A program made the translations under genes and the position numbers. The notes below the pieces were generated by a model, which did no database searches, was not told the DNA's origin, and worked only from the letters and a program-made list of their open reading frames with translations. This document shows positions 32,899 through 42,707 of a stretch of 64,000 bases of DNA, in pieces. Positions within the stretch are counted from its first letter, which is position 1, and each line of letters opens with the position of its first letter. The stretch is from Enterococcaceae bacterium OF42-14pH9A (lineage in GTDB: Bacteria > Bacillota > Bacilli > Lactobacillales > Enterococcaceae): positions 629,682 to 693,681 of the forward strand of contig JAQEYU010000002.1 of assembly GCA_027692465.1 (NCBI GenBank), written 5' to 3'.

Positions 32899-34323
32899 CT
32901 ACTTCCTTTCGATCAAGAATACCGGGGTGCCGTCCGAAGCGGTCCCGGTAAAACTCATGACTTGTTTTTTCTGCCGAGTATCCCAAGCTGAGATAAAGCG
33001 GCCCTTGTAGTTTTCACCGGCGATGGTCAACGCAGCATCTTGGCGACTGTTGTCCGCAGCTGCCTGCCAGCTGCCGGAGACCGCACCGCTCACTTGGCCT
33101 CGTTTGGCCAATCGGATTTCCTCAGGTTCAGCGATTTGGTCACTGATATCCTTAGTAAAGCGGATCAAATCATAGGTGCCGATCAACTGCTTTTCCTGAT
33201 AAGCGCCGATAGTCTCATCACCATAACGCAGCGGACTGACAACCGGCCAGCCTTCTTCTGTGAACCACATCTGATGGACCCGCAACAGGTGCTGTTCTCC
33301 CGAGTTCGGAAAGCGGCTGTGAAAAATCAGGAAATAGCGGTCCGTCTTTTCATCGTAATAAACAGAATTGTGTCCTGGTGAGATATAACCGTCATTGGTC
33401 ATGCCATCGTCTTTCGTATAAGTAAAATTCCCCATCAGCTTTACTCCGTAAGGTTCGATACTTACGTCGTCAAAGCTGGTATTGGGCCGACCCATGACAG
33501 TTTCCATCGAGTTGCCCTGGCTGTCTTCATACGGACCATCGGGAGATTTGGAACGAACGACCCGCATATTGTAGCCGCCATAAGAATCCAAACCGCCAAA
33601 GGACAAGAAAAGATAGTAGTAACCGGTATCCTTGTTATATTGGATATAAGGAGCTTCAATCCGACTATGATTGCCACCGATCAATCGTTTGCCATATGAG
33701 TTGCGATCTTTGGGCAACCCCGTTGTCTCATCCATCTCCAGGATATAGATTCCTCCCGAATACGACCCATAGACCATCCACAGCTTGCCCGTTTCATCAT
33801 AAAATACGTGGGGATCAATCACATTCGGATCAGTGGTAGCATCATAATCAGTATCAAATTGCGGTGATGTCCCCGAATACAGAAAGGATTCCACTTTCTT
33901 GTATGGCCCGTCGATCTGATCGGAAACAGCGACTCCCAAAACCGATAGCGGGGATGTTCCCTGGCATAGGCAGTAATACATATAGTAACGGCCATCTTTT
34001 AGGCGGATGATATCGCCGGCCCACAGCGTATCGGTCTTAGCGTAGTCAAACTCAGAGGACAACTCTTTACGGATATCATCGAATAAACGATCTTCTGCGA
34101 CTGATCCCTGCAACTGCTCCCAGCTCATAAGATCCGGACTTTTGGCAAACATCATGTGAGAACCGATTACGTAGAAGTTATCCCCGTCTTTGATCACAGA
34201 AGGATCATGGACGGAAGCTTCTTCAAAAACCGGTTCTTTCAGCGTCGGCACAGCCTCAGCACCGCAGGCAGACAATAAAAGTACGGTCCCGCCAAGGATC
34301 AGATACCGGCCCAGCTTATTCAT
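32899..34323 (-). CDS. Lipoprotein GH43 endo-arabinanase
   Basis: A 474-residue protein with a lipoprotein signal (lipobox LLLSACG, Cys near residue 20) and a GH43 propeller: base Asp in VHDPSVIKDG, Asp in VIDPHVFYDE, acid Glu in IEAPYIQYN, plus a C-terminal beta domain. It is anchored outside the membrane and probably makes oligosaccharides for the ABC importer encoded upstream in the cluster. The ATG at 34321-34323 overlaps the end of the yesL-like gene; the open frame continues back to 34401 inside that gene without support. Confidence 0.86.
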   Translation of the reverse strand: MNKLGRYLILGGTVLLLSACGAEAVPTLKEPVFEEASVHDPSVIKDGDNFYVIGSHMMFAKSPDLMSWEQLQGSVAEDRLFDDIRKELSSEFDYAKTDTLWAGDIIRLKDGRYYMYYCLCQGTSPLSVLGVAVSDQIDGPYKKVESFLYSGTSPQFDTDYDATTDPNVIDPHVFYDETGKLWMVYGSYSGGIYILEMDETTGLPKDRNSYGKRLIGGNHSRIEAPYIQYNKDTGYYYLFLSFGGLDSYGGYNMRVVRSKSPDGPYEDSQGNSMETVMGRPNTSFDDVSIEPYGVKLMGNFTYTKDDGMTNDGYISPGHNSVYYDEKTDRYFLIFHSRFPNSGEQHLLRVHQMWFTEEGWPVVSPLRYGDETIGAYQEKQLIGTYDLIRFTKDISDQIAEPEEIRLAKRGQVSGAVSGSWQAAADNSRQDAALTIAGENYKGRFISAWDTRQKKQVMSFTGTASDGTPVFLIERK

Positions 34324-34927
34324 GGACCACCAGACCTTTTTTGCGATAACCGTTCTCCAGCAGTTTGCAGGTAACAAAGAGAACCGCTGCAGCCAGAACA
34401 AAGAACAACCAGTTAAAACGCAGACACAGGATGAAGAAACTGCCGAATACCAGGAGGCTCAGCAGACTTTCCACCGGCAAAAGCAGCGGCGCAGTCAATG
34501 CAGCGAGCAGTTTGGCTTTTAGAGAATCGCCACTGACTGTTTGCACATAGCAAAACTGAACCATCGCCAACAGTAGATAACACAGCAGCAACAGCGCCGG
34601 CCACAAAAACAATGCCTTCATCAACGAATTCTGCTGCACTACCAGGATGTCCAAATAAGTCACCAAAAGAGCTGCCGGAAACAGCAATACACTCAAACGG
34701 AAAGCTTTCAATCCGGTCAACCATTCAGAGCAGAAGCGTTTGACGACTTGCCAATACGCAGCATAGCCGTCAAAAAGCTCCCGATCCTGGCAGAGTTTAA
34801 TCAATGCATACGTACTGGGAACCAGGCCGCCAAAGAAGAGTCCGCACACGATTCCCACTGCCCACAGCAGATTTAAAAGAACGAACATCACCAAGTAATT
34901 GAGGCCTTTCATCATTTTGGTGGTCAT
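34316..34927 (-). CDS. YesL family (DUF624) membrane protein
   Basis: A 203-residue protein with about five membrane helices. The N-terminus (MKGLNYLVMFVLLNLLWAVG then GLFFGGLVPSTYAL) is typical of YesL proteins, which accompany sugar ABC importers of the plant polysaccharide type in Bacilli. Exact role unknown. AAAGGAT precedes the ATG and the gene overlaps the downstream arabinanase start. Confidence 0.82.
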   Translation of the reverse strand: MTTKMMKGLNYLVMFVLLNLLWAVGIVCGLFFGGLVPSTYALIKLCQDRELFDGYAAYWQVVKRFCSEWLTGLKAFRLSVLLFPAALLVTYLDILVVQQNSLMKALFLWPALLLLCYLLLAMVQFCYVQTVSGDSLKAKLLAALTAPLLLPVESLLSLLVFGSFFILCLRFNWLFFVLAAAVLFVTCKLLENGYRKKGLVVHE

Positions 34928-34933
34928 AAGTCA

Positions 34934-35770
34934 TTATCCTTTCATACCGGAAAGTGCGACAGACTCGATAATCTGCTTTTGGAAAATAATGAAACAGATC
35001 AATACCGGCAGCAATGAAACAACAGATGCAGCCATAATCAGTGGGTAGTCTGTCTGGATCGCATAAGCAGCATTCAAGTTGGCAATCACTACCTGCAGCG
35101 TTTGTTTTTCAGGGCTGTTCAGGTAAATCAACGGTGCCAGATAATCGTTCCAGGCACCCATGAACCAGAGAATGAATTGGGCAGCTACCGCCGGCCGGAT
35201 CAGCGGGAAGATTAGTTTAAAGAACGTTTGTAAGTACCCGGCACCGTCGATTTTCGCCGCTTCCACAATGGAATCGGGAATATTGGACAGGTATTGCTTC
35301 AGGAAAAAGATCATCGTGATATTACCGAACATCCCGGGAATGATCAGCGGCAACAGGGTATCCACCCAACCGATTTTTGAGAAGATCATAAACTGCGGAA
35401 TCATGACTGCCGGATACGGGATCATCAAAGCCGACAACAAGCAGAGAAACAAAACATTTTTAAACGGCATCCGTAATTTAGCAAAAGAGAAAGCTGCCAT
35501 ACTGGAAGTCAGTGTCCCCACGATGGTCACCGACAAGGACACGATGATCGTATTGCGGATACCGGAAACCAGTGTATCGACTTCTGTCAAACGTTTGTAA
35601 GCATCAAATTGGATTGGATCCGGGATCCATTGCGGCGGCAGTTGGAAGACACCGGCTTTATCTTTCAATGAGGTCGAGATCATCCACAACAGCGGTCCTA
35701 CCATGACGATAGCGCCGATGGACAGGATGAGCACGATGATGATATTGGAAACTTTATTTTTTTTCTTCAT
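34934..35770 (-). CDS. Sugar ABC transporter permease (AraQ/MalG type)
   Basis: About 278 residues with six membrane helices and the EAA motif for ATPase contact (EAAKIDGAGYLQTFFKLIFP). The sequence opens like other AraQ-type permeases. The ATG at 35768-35770 sits 8 bases from GGGG; a GTG three codons earlier is possible. With the AraP-like permease and AraN-like binding protein it forms an arabino-oligosaccharide importer. No ATPase is encoded here, so a shared MsmK-type ATPase elsewhere is expected. Confidence 0.87.
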   Translation of the reverse strand: MKKKNKVSNIIIVLILSIGAIVMVGPLLWMISTSLKDKAGVFQLPPQWIPDPIQFDAYKRLTEVDTLVSGIRNTIIVSLSVTIVGTLTSSMAAFSFAKLRMPFKNVLFLCLLSALMIPYPAVMIPQFMIFSKIGWVDTLLPLIIPGMFGNITMIFFLKQYLSNIPDSIVEAAKIDGAGYLQTFFKLIFPLIRPAVAAQFILWFMGAWNDYLAPLIYLNSPEKQTLQVVIANLNAAYAIQTDYPLIMAASVVSLLPVLICFIIFQKQIIESVALSGMKG

Positions 35771-35783
35771 TTGATTCACCCCG

Positions 35784-36704
35784 TTAATCTAACGTATAGC
35801 TGTTGCGGCTGTTCATATAAAATTGGAAGGCTGTGATTGCAAACACCAGCAGCGCCAGGATCAGCGCCATACTGCTGGCATAACCCATCTGCCAGTTTTT
35901 GAAGGCTTTCTGCCATAAATACCAGACAACAGTTGCTGAACTATATTTCGGACCACCCGTCGGCGTCATGATATTGACCTCGGTAAAGATCTGAGAGCCG
36001 CCGATAATATTGGTCACCACCAAGAAGAACGTCACCGGTTTGACCATTGGCCAGGTAATATTTCTGAAGCGCTGGAAGGAAGAGGCTCCGTCCAATTCCG
36101 CCGCTTCGTAAAAAGTTTTCGGCACGCTTTGGATCGCCGCCAAATACAGCAGCATAGAATACCCTAATCCTTTCCAAACCGTCATGATGATAATCGCCGG
36201 CTTGACGGTATCCGCATTCTGCAACCAGTTGGGACCTTTGATTCCGATCAGCGCCAGCACTTGGTTCACCAAACCAAAATCCCCGTTGTAAGCCCATTGC
36301 CACAAGATGGAAATAGCGGCCAGTGAGGAAATCACCGGAATATAGTATATCGTCCGGAAAATTGTCGTTCCTTTGATCCCCCGACTCAAAGCAGATGCCA
36401 ATAAAAAGGACAGCAGCAAGCCGATCGGAATCCCCAACATCAGATAGACCGTATTAAACATTGTTTTATAAAAGTATTCGTCTTTGAATAATTTCCGAAA
36501 ATTGTCCAATCCGATAAAATTCATTTGACCCAAACCATTCCAGTCGGTAAATGCCGCATAGGTTGAATAGAGTAAGGGAATGGCTGAAAACAATACGAAA
36601 CCGATCACCGGCAGCAATACGAATAAAAATGCCACCCGATGTTCATGTACATATAATTTGCTGGTACGCTTTTTCTTTGCGGAGACTGTTTTTGCTTGTT
36701 CCAC
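35784..36704 (-). CDS. Sugar ABC transporter permease (AraP/MalF type)
   Basis: A 306-residue permease with six membrane helices, the family segment FLLPVIGFVLFSAIPLLYS near the N-terminus and an EAA loop (YEAAELDGASSFQRFRNITW). Start GTG at 36702-36704 follows AGGAGG by 7 bases. It overlaps no neighbour but lies 13 bases before the second permease. Partner of the AraQ-like subunit. Confidence 0.87.
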   Translation of the reverse strand: MEQAKTVSAKKKRTSKLYVHEHRVAFLFVLLPVIGFVLFSAIPLLYSTYAAFTDWNGLGQMNFIGLDNFRKLFKDEYFYKTMFNTVYLMLGIPIGLLLSFLLASALSRGIKGTTIFRTIYYIPVISSLAAISILWQWAYNGDFGLVNQVLALIGIKGPNWLQNADTVKPAIIIMTVWKGLGYSMLLYLAAIQSVPKTFYEAAELDGASSFQRFRNITWPMVKPVTFFLVVTNIIGGSQIFTEVNIMTPTGGPKYSSATVVWYLWQKAFKNWQMGYASSMALILALLVFAITAFQFYMNSRNSYTLD

Positions 36705-36907
36705 GATAAATCCTCCTTTATACAGGTACTGACCGGCTGCGGCCTGCTTATCTGCTTAATAAGCAGCGCCTTCTGCCGGCAAAAAACATCTGCGAAAAGA
36801 CCCGCTGTGACAGCTTCAAGACTTTTGGCAGGTGCATTTGCCTGCATCCGCCTGCAGCTTTTCATTGAATGGGATCGCAGGTGTTTTCACCTGCAACCCC
36901 ACCGTTG
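36705..36907. other. Hairpin-rich spacer between binding protein and permease genes
   Basis: About 200 bases with no gene. GCAGGTG and CACCTGC form a tight stem at 36877-36894, and other GC-rich stems follow. Such spacers usually stabilise the binding-protein part of the mRNA or cut down read-through into the permeases. Confidence 0.55.
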
Positions 36908-38251
36908 TTATTGCGCTGTTTTTTGTTGTTGAATAGCACTATCCAGTTTTTCCTGCATCCGTGGCTGCACTTCTTTTACATATTCGGCAGCTGTTTGATC
37001 GCCGTCCAATACGGTTTGAATATTGATAAAGAATTCATCGTACCATTCGGCATTGTAGGTTTGGGCAGCCGGCATTGGACGACCGTAATCTTGTACGATA
37101 TCCAAAAATTCCTGCTTATTGCTTGGCACAGATTCTGTATCCGAAGCCCAATTTTCAGCCATGTCGATCAAATTCGGGATCTGGATCTCCGCATCCAAGA
37201 GCTGTTGCTGCCCTTCTTCTGAAGCAGACAGATATTCGACTAATTTGACTGCTTTGTCCGGCTGCTTGGTTTTAGCCGAAACACCAATACCCAAGGAACC
37301 TACATAAGTGGCTGATTTGCCGGTTTTACCTGCCGGCCAAGGAATCAAATCGTATTCGAAGTCAAGTTTTGCATAGGTACTCATATCCCAAGGACCTACC
37401 GGGAAGAAGGCAATCTCGCCGTTCATCCAGCGTTGATAGGTATCCAGCGTTTGGGCATCCGAGATTGAAGGGGTGACTTTATATTTGTTTTGCAGATCAG
37501 CGAAAGTTTGCAACGCTTCTGCAAATTCCGGTGTATCGACTGTGACTTTGGTTTTGTCTTCATTGATCCAATCGCCGCCATTGCTCCAGACGAAGGATTG
37601 CAGACTCCAGTTAACGTTGAACCCGGTAGCCCATTGATCCAGTTTGCCGTCACCATCTGAATCTCTGGTCAATTTTTGACATACCTCGATAAACTCAGCC
37701 CAAGTCAATGGTGTATCTTTATCCGGCAGTTCTACGCCGGCATCCTTAAACATATCCTTGTTGTAGCCCAAAGCAAATGGACCTACGTCTTTTGGCAAGC
37801 CGTACAAAGCACCTTGACCGACTTTTTTGCCGTCATAACGATAGCTGTTGACGCCGTATTCCCAGATGTTGCTCAAGTCGAAATCGCCGTTTTCTACTTT
37901 GTCAGTGATGTCCAGAAGTACTCCATTGTCTACATAAGGCATCAAATTGCTTTGTTCAATATAAAAGACATCAGGTACTTTACCGCCGGAGATTGCTGCC
38001 TGGAGCTTGGTGGCATACTGATCTGCATCGGTGACGACCATTTTTACTTTGACATCTTCTTTTTCTTCAAATTTCTTGATTGCTGCTTCGTAAGCTTTCT
38101 TTTCATCTTGTCCTCCACGGAACATGAAAGTCAGCTCTTCATTCGAACCGTTGTCTCCGGAACCACCCTTTGAATCGTTCCCGCATGCAGCCAGCATGAC
38201 CATCGAACCCAATGCAACCATACTTACGCCCATCAATTTTTTGAACTTCAT
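36908..38251 (-). CDS. Sugar ABC transporter substrate-binding lipoprotein (AraN-like)
   Basis: About 447 residues: lipoprotein signal with lipobox MLAACG, then a family 1 extracellular binding fold ([51 protein letters not shown] region). Start ATG 38249-38251 is chosen because AAAGGA lies 8 bases upstream; an earlier ATG at 38260 is too close to it. First gene of the arabinan operon, with a CcpA site in its promoter region. Ligand inferred from the GH43 neighbours. Confidence 0.88.
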   Translation of the reverse strand: MKFKKLMGVSMVALGSMVMLAACGNDSKGGSGDNGSNEELTFMFRGGQDEKKAYEAAIKKFEEKEDVKVKMVVTDADQYATKLQAAISGGKVPDVFYIEQSNLMPYVDNGVLLDITDKVENGDFDLSNIWEYGVNSYRYDGKKVGQGALYGLPKDVGPFALGYNKDMFKDAGVELPDKDTPLTWAEFIEVCQKLTRDSDGDGKLDQWATGFNVNWSLQSFVWSNGGDWINEDKTKVTVDTPEFAEALQTFADLQNKYKVTPSISDAQTLDTYQRWMNGEIAFFPVGPWDMSTYAKLDFEYDLIPWPAGKTGKSATYVGSLGIGVSAKTKQPDKAVKLVEYLSASEEGQQQLLDAEIQIPNLIDMAENWASDTESVPSNKQEFLDIVQDYGRPMPAAQTYNAEWYDEFFINIQTVLDGDQTAAEYVKEVQPRMQEKLDSAIQQQKTAQ

Positions 38252-38400
38252 CTCTTCCATCCTTTCTTAAAACCCTTTTTTCTATTTCATTAATGACTGA
38301 ATCCAAGAGATTTTCCTCTTTTTAGGTAAATAACAATATTAAGGAACAACACTCTCAAGAAAGAACCATTAATGAATTTACAACCAAATAATACCCTCAA

Positions 38401-38415
38401 CTGCAAACGCTGTCA
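38401..38415 (-). promoter_or_regulatory. CcpA binding site (cre) of the arabinan operon
   Basis: CTGCAAACGCTGTCA matches the cre consensus WTGNAANCGNWNNCW at all but the first position. It lies 150 bp upstream of the binding-protein gene, which points to carbon catabolite control. Confidence 0.6.
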
Positions 38416-38505
38416 ACTATATTCTTATTAATTAATCAAAATATCTCCTAATTATAATTAGCTATATTATTAATTCTAAACTTTTTAAACGCTTTTATTT
38501 ACAGT

Positions 38506-38525
38506 TGTTAATATATATGTTAACA
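38506..38525. promoter_or_regulatory. Inverted repeat in front of the arabinan regulator
   Basis: TGTTAA and TTAACA flank an 8-bp AT centre 31 bp before the regulator start. It is a candidate operator for that regulator, in an otherwise gene-free 300-base promoter region. Confidence 0.45.
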
Positions 38526-38556
38526 TAAACCCAACAATTAAGATTGAGGTGTTAGT

Positions 38557-39447
38557 ATGCAATTAGATATCACTGATGATTCTTTAAAAGTCTATGAAGC
38601 ATTGGCCAGCAGCGTCCGAATCCGGATCATCCAACTGCTGTCAAAAAATAAAATGAGTATCAAGGATCTGGCACAAGCACTGGGACTTTCCAGTGCAATC
38701 GTCACTATGCATATCCGCAAATTGGAAGAAGCCAATATTATCAAGACGGAAAAGGTCGGCCAAAGTAAGATCTCCAGTTTAAAGGTGGATCATATCGATA
38801 TCAACTTTCCTGAAAAAATCTTCAATGCCTTTGATATTCAAGAAAACGACATCCCCATCGGTTTGTATACCGATTTCCAGGTGGAGCCTACCTGCGGGCT
38901 GGCGACCTTGACAGATTTTGTCGGGCCGGTGGATGAGCCGAAATTCTTTATGGATCCTAAGCGAATGGATGCCCGGATTCTCTGGTTCACCAAAGGCTTC
39001 GTGGAATATCAGACCCCCAACTATCTGTCTGCCGACAACAAGCTTGAGATGATGGAGATCTCACTGGAAATTTCTTCAGAATTTCCTTTTGCCAATGACA
39101 ACTGGCCCTCTGACATTACCTTTACACTGAACGGCATCGAGCTGGGAACCTGGACCAGTCCCGGCGACTTCGCCGATATCCGCGGCAAGCTGAATCCTGA
39201 TTGGTATCCCGACAACCTCAATCAGTACGGCCTTTTGAAGACTATCCGGATTCTCAATCACGGGACTTATATGGAAGGCGATCCGCTGTCCGGCGTGACC
39301 ATCAATGATTTTCCTGCCGATGCCGAGATGTGGCGTCTGAAGATTGAGGTCAAAGACGATGCTGCCAATGTCGGCGGCTGCACCCTCTTTGGCCAAGGTT
39401 TTGGTAATTACGATCAAAACATCAAACTGAAATCTTACTACAGTTGA
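38557..39447 (+). CDS. ArsR-type winged-helix regulator with sugar-sensing C-terminal domain
   Basis: A 296-residue protein. Residues 1-75 form a winged helix (VRIRIIQLLSKNKMSIKDLA then QALGLSSAIVTMHIRKLEEA). The rest is a beta-rich domain (EISLEISSEFPFANDNWPSD, ending in GCTLFGQGFGNYDQNIKL) of the type found in ArsR-like regulators next to plant glycan loci. It is divergent from the AraN-like gene and probably controls the whole cluster in response to an arabinose-containing sugar. Confidence 0.8.
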   Translation: MQLDITDDSLKVYEALASSVRIRIIQLLSKNKMSIKDLAQALGLSSAIVTMHIRKLEEANIIKTEKVGQSKISSLKVDHIDINFPEKIFNAFDIQENDIPIGLYTDFQVEPTCGLATLTDFVGPVDEPKFFMDPKRMDARILWFTKGFVEYQTPNYLSADNKLEMMEISLEISSEFPFANDNWPSDITFTLNGIELGTWTSPGDFADIRGKLNPDWYPDNLNQYGLLKTIRILNHGTYMEGDPLSGVTINDFPADAEMWRLKIEVKDDAANVGGCTLFGQGFGNYDQNIKLKSYYS

Positions 39448-39455
39448 TGCTGTAC

Positions 39456-39511
39456 AAAAAAGGTGCTGTCGGATCCCTGATATTTTCAGGAGATCCGGCA
39501 GCACCTTTTTG
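39456..39511. terminator. Bidirectional terminator
   Basis: AAAAAAGGTGCTGTCGGAT pairs with ATCCGGCAGCACCTTTTT between the convergent regulator and alcohol dehydrogenase genes. Confidence 0.88.
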
Positions 39512-39574
39512 CGAGCCGGTTATGATTCAATTTAGCAATCCGATAGTGAGAAAAGCTTCTCAGTCATACGAGAC

Positions 39575-40741
39575 TTAGGCGTAATAAGCCGCTTCAAACA
39601 ATGCCACGATATCGTCTTTACTGCCTTTGCGAGGATTGGAGTACGCATTGCCGTCTTTCAAAGCATTTTCTGCCATCAGTTGGAAGTCTTTCGGATCGGC
39701 ACCGATGGATTTGATATTGGCAGGAATACCTACGTCTTCTGAAATCCGTTCCAGCGCAGCAATCCCTCTTTCAGCGGCAGCCATTTTGGACAATCCGTCG
39801 ATATTTTCACCCAGAAAAACCGCGATATCAGCAAAACGTTCCGGGCTGGCAATCATATTCCAGCGTTCAACTGTCGGCATCAATACCGCACAGCAGACGC
39901 CATGGGGGGCATCGTATTGGCCGCCCAGCTGGTGGGCCATGGCATGGACATATCCCAAATCAGCATTGTTAAAGGCCATCCCTGCTAAGAGAGAAGCGTA
40001 GGCCATATTGGTGCGGGCCTCTAAGTCATGGCCGTTTGCCACAGCACGACGCAAGTATTGGCCGATTAGTTTGATTCCTTTTTCAGCTTGCGCATCAGTA
40101 ATCGGGTTACGATTTTCGGAGACGTACGACTCCACACAGTGACAAAGGGCATCCATGCCGGTAGCAGCCGTCAGCTTTTGCGGAACATCCAGCATCAGCA
40201 AGGGATCATTGAATGAAACCAATGGCACATTGCGCCAAGAAACAACCACAAATTTCAAATGAGTTTCTTCATTGGTGATTACTGCATGACGAGTAATTTC
40301 AGAGGCCGTTCCGGCGGTCGTATTCACAGCCATCAATGGTGGCAGGGGTTCTGTTAAGGTTTCAATCCCCACCAATTTTGTCAGGTCGTCGCCATTGGTC
40401 AGCAAAATACCAATTCCCTTGCCGCAATCATGGGCGGATCCGCCACCGACAGTGATGATGGAGTCACAGTTTTGTGCTTGGTACATTGCTGCACCGGCTT
40501 TGACATTGCGGATTTTGGGGTTGGGTTCCACTTCATCAAAGATTACATAGTCGACACCGGCTGCTTTTAGACTGGCTTCCGTCTGTTTAACCGGGCCGTT
40601 TGCCATATTCCGTAAAAAACTGTCTGTTACGATCAAGACTTTGGTCATATGGAGTATTTGCGCCCGCTCACCGATTTTTTCAATAACACCGGGGCCAAAA
40701 AAATTCACACTGGGCATCATAAAATCAAAATTTGTTTTCAT
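39575..40741 (-). CDS. Iron-containing alcohol dehydrogenase (1,3-propanediol dehydrogenase-like)
   Basis: A 388-residue type III alcohol dehydrogenase: NAD site GGGSAHDCGKGIGI, and metal-binding His residues in CHCVESYVSENR, YVHAMAHQLGGQYDAPHGVC. It is most like DhaT, which reduces 3-hydroxypropionaldehyde to 1,3-propanediol. No glycerol dehydratase is present in the window, so the real substrate may be another aldehyde. It is the last gene of the glycerol/dihydroxyacetone cluster, 120 bases after dhaL, with its own good ribosome site (AAAGGAG). Confidence 0.85.
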   Translation of the reverse strand: MKTNFDFMMPSVNFFGPGVIEKIGERAQILHMTKVLIVTDSFLRNMANGPVKQTEASLKAAGVDYVIFDEVEPNPKIRNVKAGAAMYQAQNCDSIITVGGGSAHDCGKGIGILLTNGDDLTKLVGIETLTEPLPPLMAVNTTAGTASEITRHAVITNEETHLKFVVVSWRNVPLVSFNDPLLMLDVPQKLTAATGMDALCHCVESYVSENRNPITDAQAEKGIKLIGQYLRRAVANGHDLEARTNMAYASLLAGMAFNNADLGYVHAMAHQLGGQYDAPHGVCCAVLMPTVERWNMIASPERFADIAVFLGENIDGLSKMAAAERGIAALERISEDVGIPANIKSIGADPKDFQLMAENALKDGNAYSNPRKGSKDDIVALFEAAYYA

Positions 40742-40861
40742 ACTACTCGCTCCTTTTTTGCAAAGCTTTCAACCTGCTGCTCTAAAAGCTAAATTGTCGC
40801 GCTCAAAATATTCTCCGTGGTTGCTTCATTTCTTTTAGATATTCACAACCACATAATGAAT

Positions 40862-41458
40862 CTATAAATACTTCAGCAAAGTTGTAAACAACAACTCGCT
40901 GGAAGCCGCTCCGGGATCGATATGCCCGAGGGCTCGTTCTCCCAGATAGGAAGCCCGCCCTTTTTTGGCTACCAGCTCAGCGGTATGATCTCTGGCCGCA
41001 CGAATCACGCCCTCCGTCAGTTGTCCTTTCTTTAAGGCTGCCACTGCCGGAAGCCAGACATCCACCATGGTTTTGTCCTCCGCCTCGGCTTTGCCCCGCA
41101 GCTGGATCATTTGCAACCCCTGTTCCATGACTTCACCTAACTGTTCTTGGCTGTTGATTTCATCAATGTCTTTGACCGCTTTGGTGATCCCCATGAAGGC
41201 TGAACCATACAAGGGTCCGGAAGCTCCGCCGACCTTTGCGATCAATGCCATGGATAAAATCTTAGCGGTGTCAGCAATTGAGGTCGGCTGTTTTGCTGCG
41301 AAATCCACTTCATAGGCCACCATACCGCGAGCCATGTTATTTCCATGATCTCCGTCGCCGATGGGAGTATCCAACTCGCTGAGATAACTTTTATTTGCTT
41401 CGATGGCTTGACCAAAATCAGCCAACCATGCTTGAAATTCTGTGACCGTCATTTTCAT
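40862..41458 (-). CDS. dhaL: Dihydroxyacetone kinase subunit DhaL (ADP-binding)
   Basis: A 198-residue DhaL with the metal/ADP loop DTPIGDGDHGNNMARG and the second nucleotide loop GGASGPLYGSAF. In the PTS-linked enzyme the bound ADP is re-phosphorylated by DhaM. It is separated from dhaK by a family A repeat (41514-41673), unlike the close packing usual for this operon. GGAGCGA precedes the ATG. Confidence 0.93.
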   Translation of the reverse strand: MKMTVTEFQAWLADFGQAIEANKSYLSELDTPIGDGDHGNNMARGMVAYEVDFAAKQPTSIADTAKILSMALIAKVGGASGPLYGSAFMGITKAVKDIDEINSQEQLGEVMEQGLQMIQLRGKAEAEDKTMVDVWLPAVAALKKGQLTEGVIRAARDHTAELVAKKGRASYLGERALGHIDPGAASSELLFTTLLKYL

Positions 41459-41513
41459 TGGTGCAATCGCTCCTTCGTTTTTTCTATCCAGGTTATATCT
41501 GAAATCAGCTGAT

Positions 41514-41673
41514 TAGGGGGTGTCTGAAAACACCGAGGGGATCCAGATTTTTGCGGACCTGCCGAAATCAAGGAGTAAAGCACAGTTTATGTGGTCAAAG
41601 CTGCGCATTTACAACGCCGATTGCGGTGAAAAGGTCCAAAAGATCTGCCACTGGTGTTTTCAGACACGCCCTA
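41514..41673 (+). repeat. Family A dispersed repeat, copy A5, inside the dha operon
   Basis: A 160-bp copy with inverted ends TAGGGGGTGTCTGAAAAC and GTTTTCAGACACGCCCTA. It fills the space between dhaK and dhaL, and its right end touches the dhaK stop codon (41674-41676). Confidence 0.87.
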
Positions 41674-42657
41674 TTACCAACTGATGACCTCAACAGGACT
41701 TTGCAATGCGGCAAGCCAGCTCGCTTCTCTCAGATCCAACAGTGTCAAGCTGATGCCCGCCATATCCAAAGAAGTCATATAGTTGCCTACTTTGGCAAAG
41801 GAAACAGCGACCTTTTTTTCCGCCAGCAGATTTTGCACGTCATTCATAAAGACAAATTGCTCCATCAAAGGTGTGGCTCCCATGCCATTCACCAATACAG
41901 CCACCTGCTCAGGCTGTTGGTCATAATCTGCAAGCAGCTTGGTCACCAACTCTTCGGCGATCCCGCGAGACGTCAGCAGTTTTTCTCGGCGATAGCCCGG
42001 CTCGCCGTGAATGCCCACGCCGAATTCCATTTCATCGTCGGCCAACACAAAGCCTGGTTTACCTACCTCGGGTACAGTCGCTGCGCCCAATGCCACGCCG
42101 ATAGTCTTGATAGCTGGCAGCAGTTTTTCACCTAATGCCTGCAATTCAGCCAGGGATGCGCCATTACGAGCAGCATCCCCGATGATTTTGTGCACCAGAA
42201 CGGTTCCGGCCACGCCCCGCTTGCCAGCTGTATAGGTACTGTTTTCCACAGCGACATCATCGTCCACTACCAGCATTGCTACTTGGATATCTTCCATTTC
42301 CGCCAAATCTTTGGCCATTTCGAAATTCAAGATATCGCCAGTGTAATTTTTTACGATCAGTAAAACGCCCTGTCCTTGATCTGCGTCTGCTATTGCCGTC
42401 TGGATCTGATCGGGTGTCGGTGAAGTAAAAACATCCCCTAAAACGGCAGCGCTCAGCATGCCATCACCGACAAAGCCGGCATGGGCGGGTTCATGCCCAC
42501 TGCCACCACCGGAAACCAGGCCGACTTGGGGTTGCTGCTTGTTTTTAGCGATGACCCGGCTGTCAGCGACTTGATGAATCAAATAAGGATAGCTCTTCAC
42601 CAATCCTTGTTGCATTTCACTGATAATTTCACCGGGTTTATTGATGATTTTTTTCAT
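41674..42657 (-). CDS. dhaK: Dihydroxyacetone kinase subunit DhaK (substrate-binding)
   Basis: A 327-residue DhaK. GGGSGHEPAHAGFVGDGMLS forms the substrate loop and His217 in GIHGEPGYRREK is the residue that binds dihydroxyacetone covalently. With DhaL and DhaM it converts dihydroxyacetone to dihydroxyacetone phosphate using PEP. It follows dhaM by 50 bases. The stop codon abuts the family A repeat. Confidence 0.94.
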   Translation of the reverse strand: MKKIINKPGEIISEMQQGLVKSYPYLIHQVADSRVIAKNKQQPQVGLVSGGGSGHEPAHAGFVGDGMLSAAVLGDVFTSPTPDQIQTAIADADQGQGVLLIVKNYTGDILNFEMAKDLAEMEDIQVAMLVVDDDVAVENSTYTAGKRGVAGTVLVHKIIGDAARNGASLAELQALGEKLLPAIKTIGVALGAATVPEVGKPGFVLADDEMEFGVGIHGEPGYRREKLLTSRGIAEELVTKLLADYDQQPEQVAVLVNGMGATPLMEQFVFMNDVQNLLAEKKVAVSFAKVGNYMTSLDMAGISLTLLDLREASWLAALQSPVEVISW

Positions 42658-42707
42658 TAAAATCCGCCTTCCTCTTGTGTCCTTTTGCTGTCTTTACAGT
42701 AGCCGGT

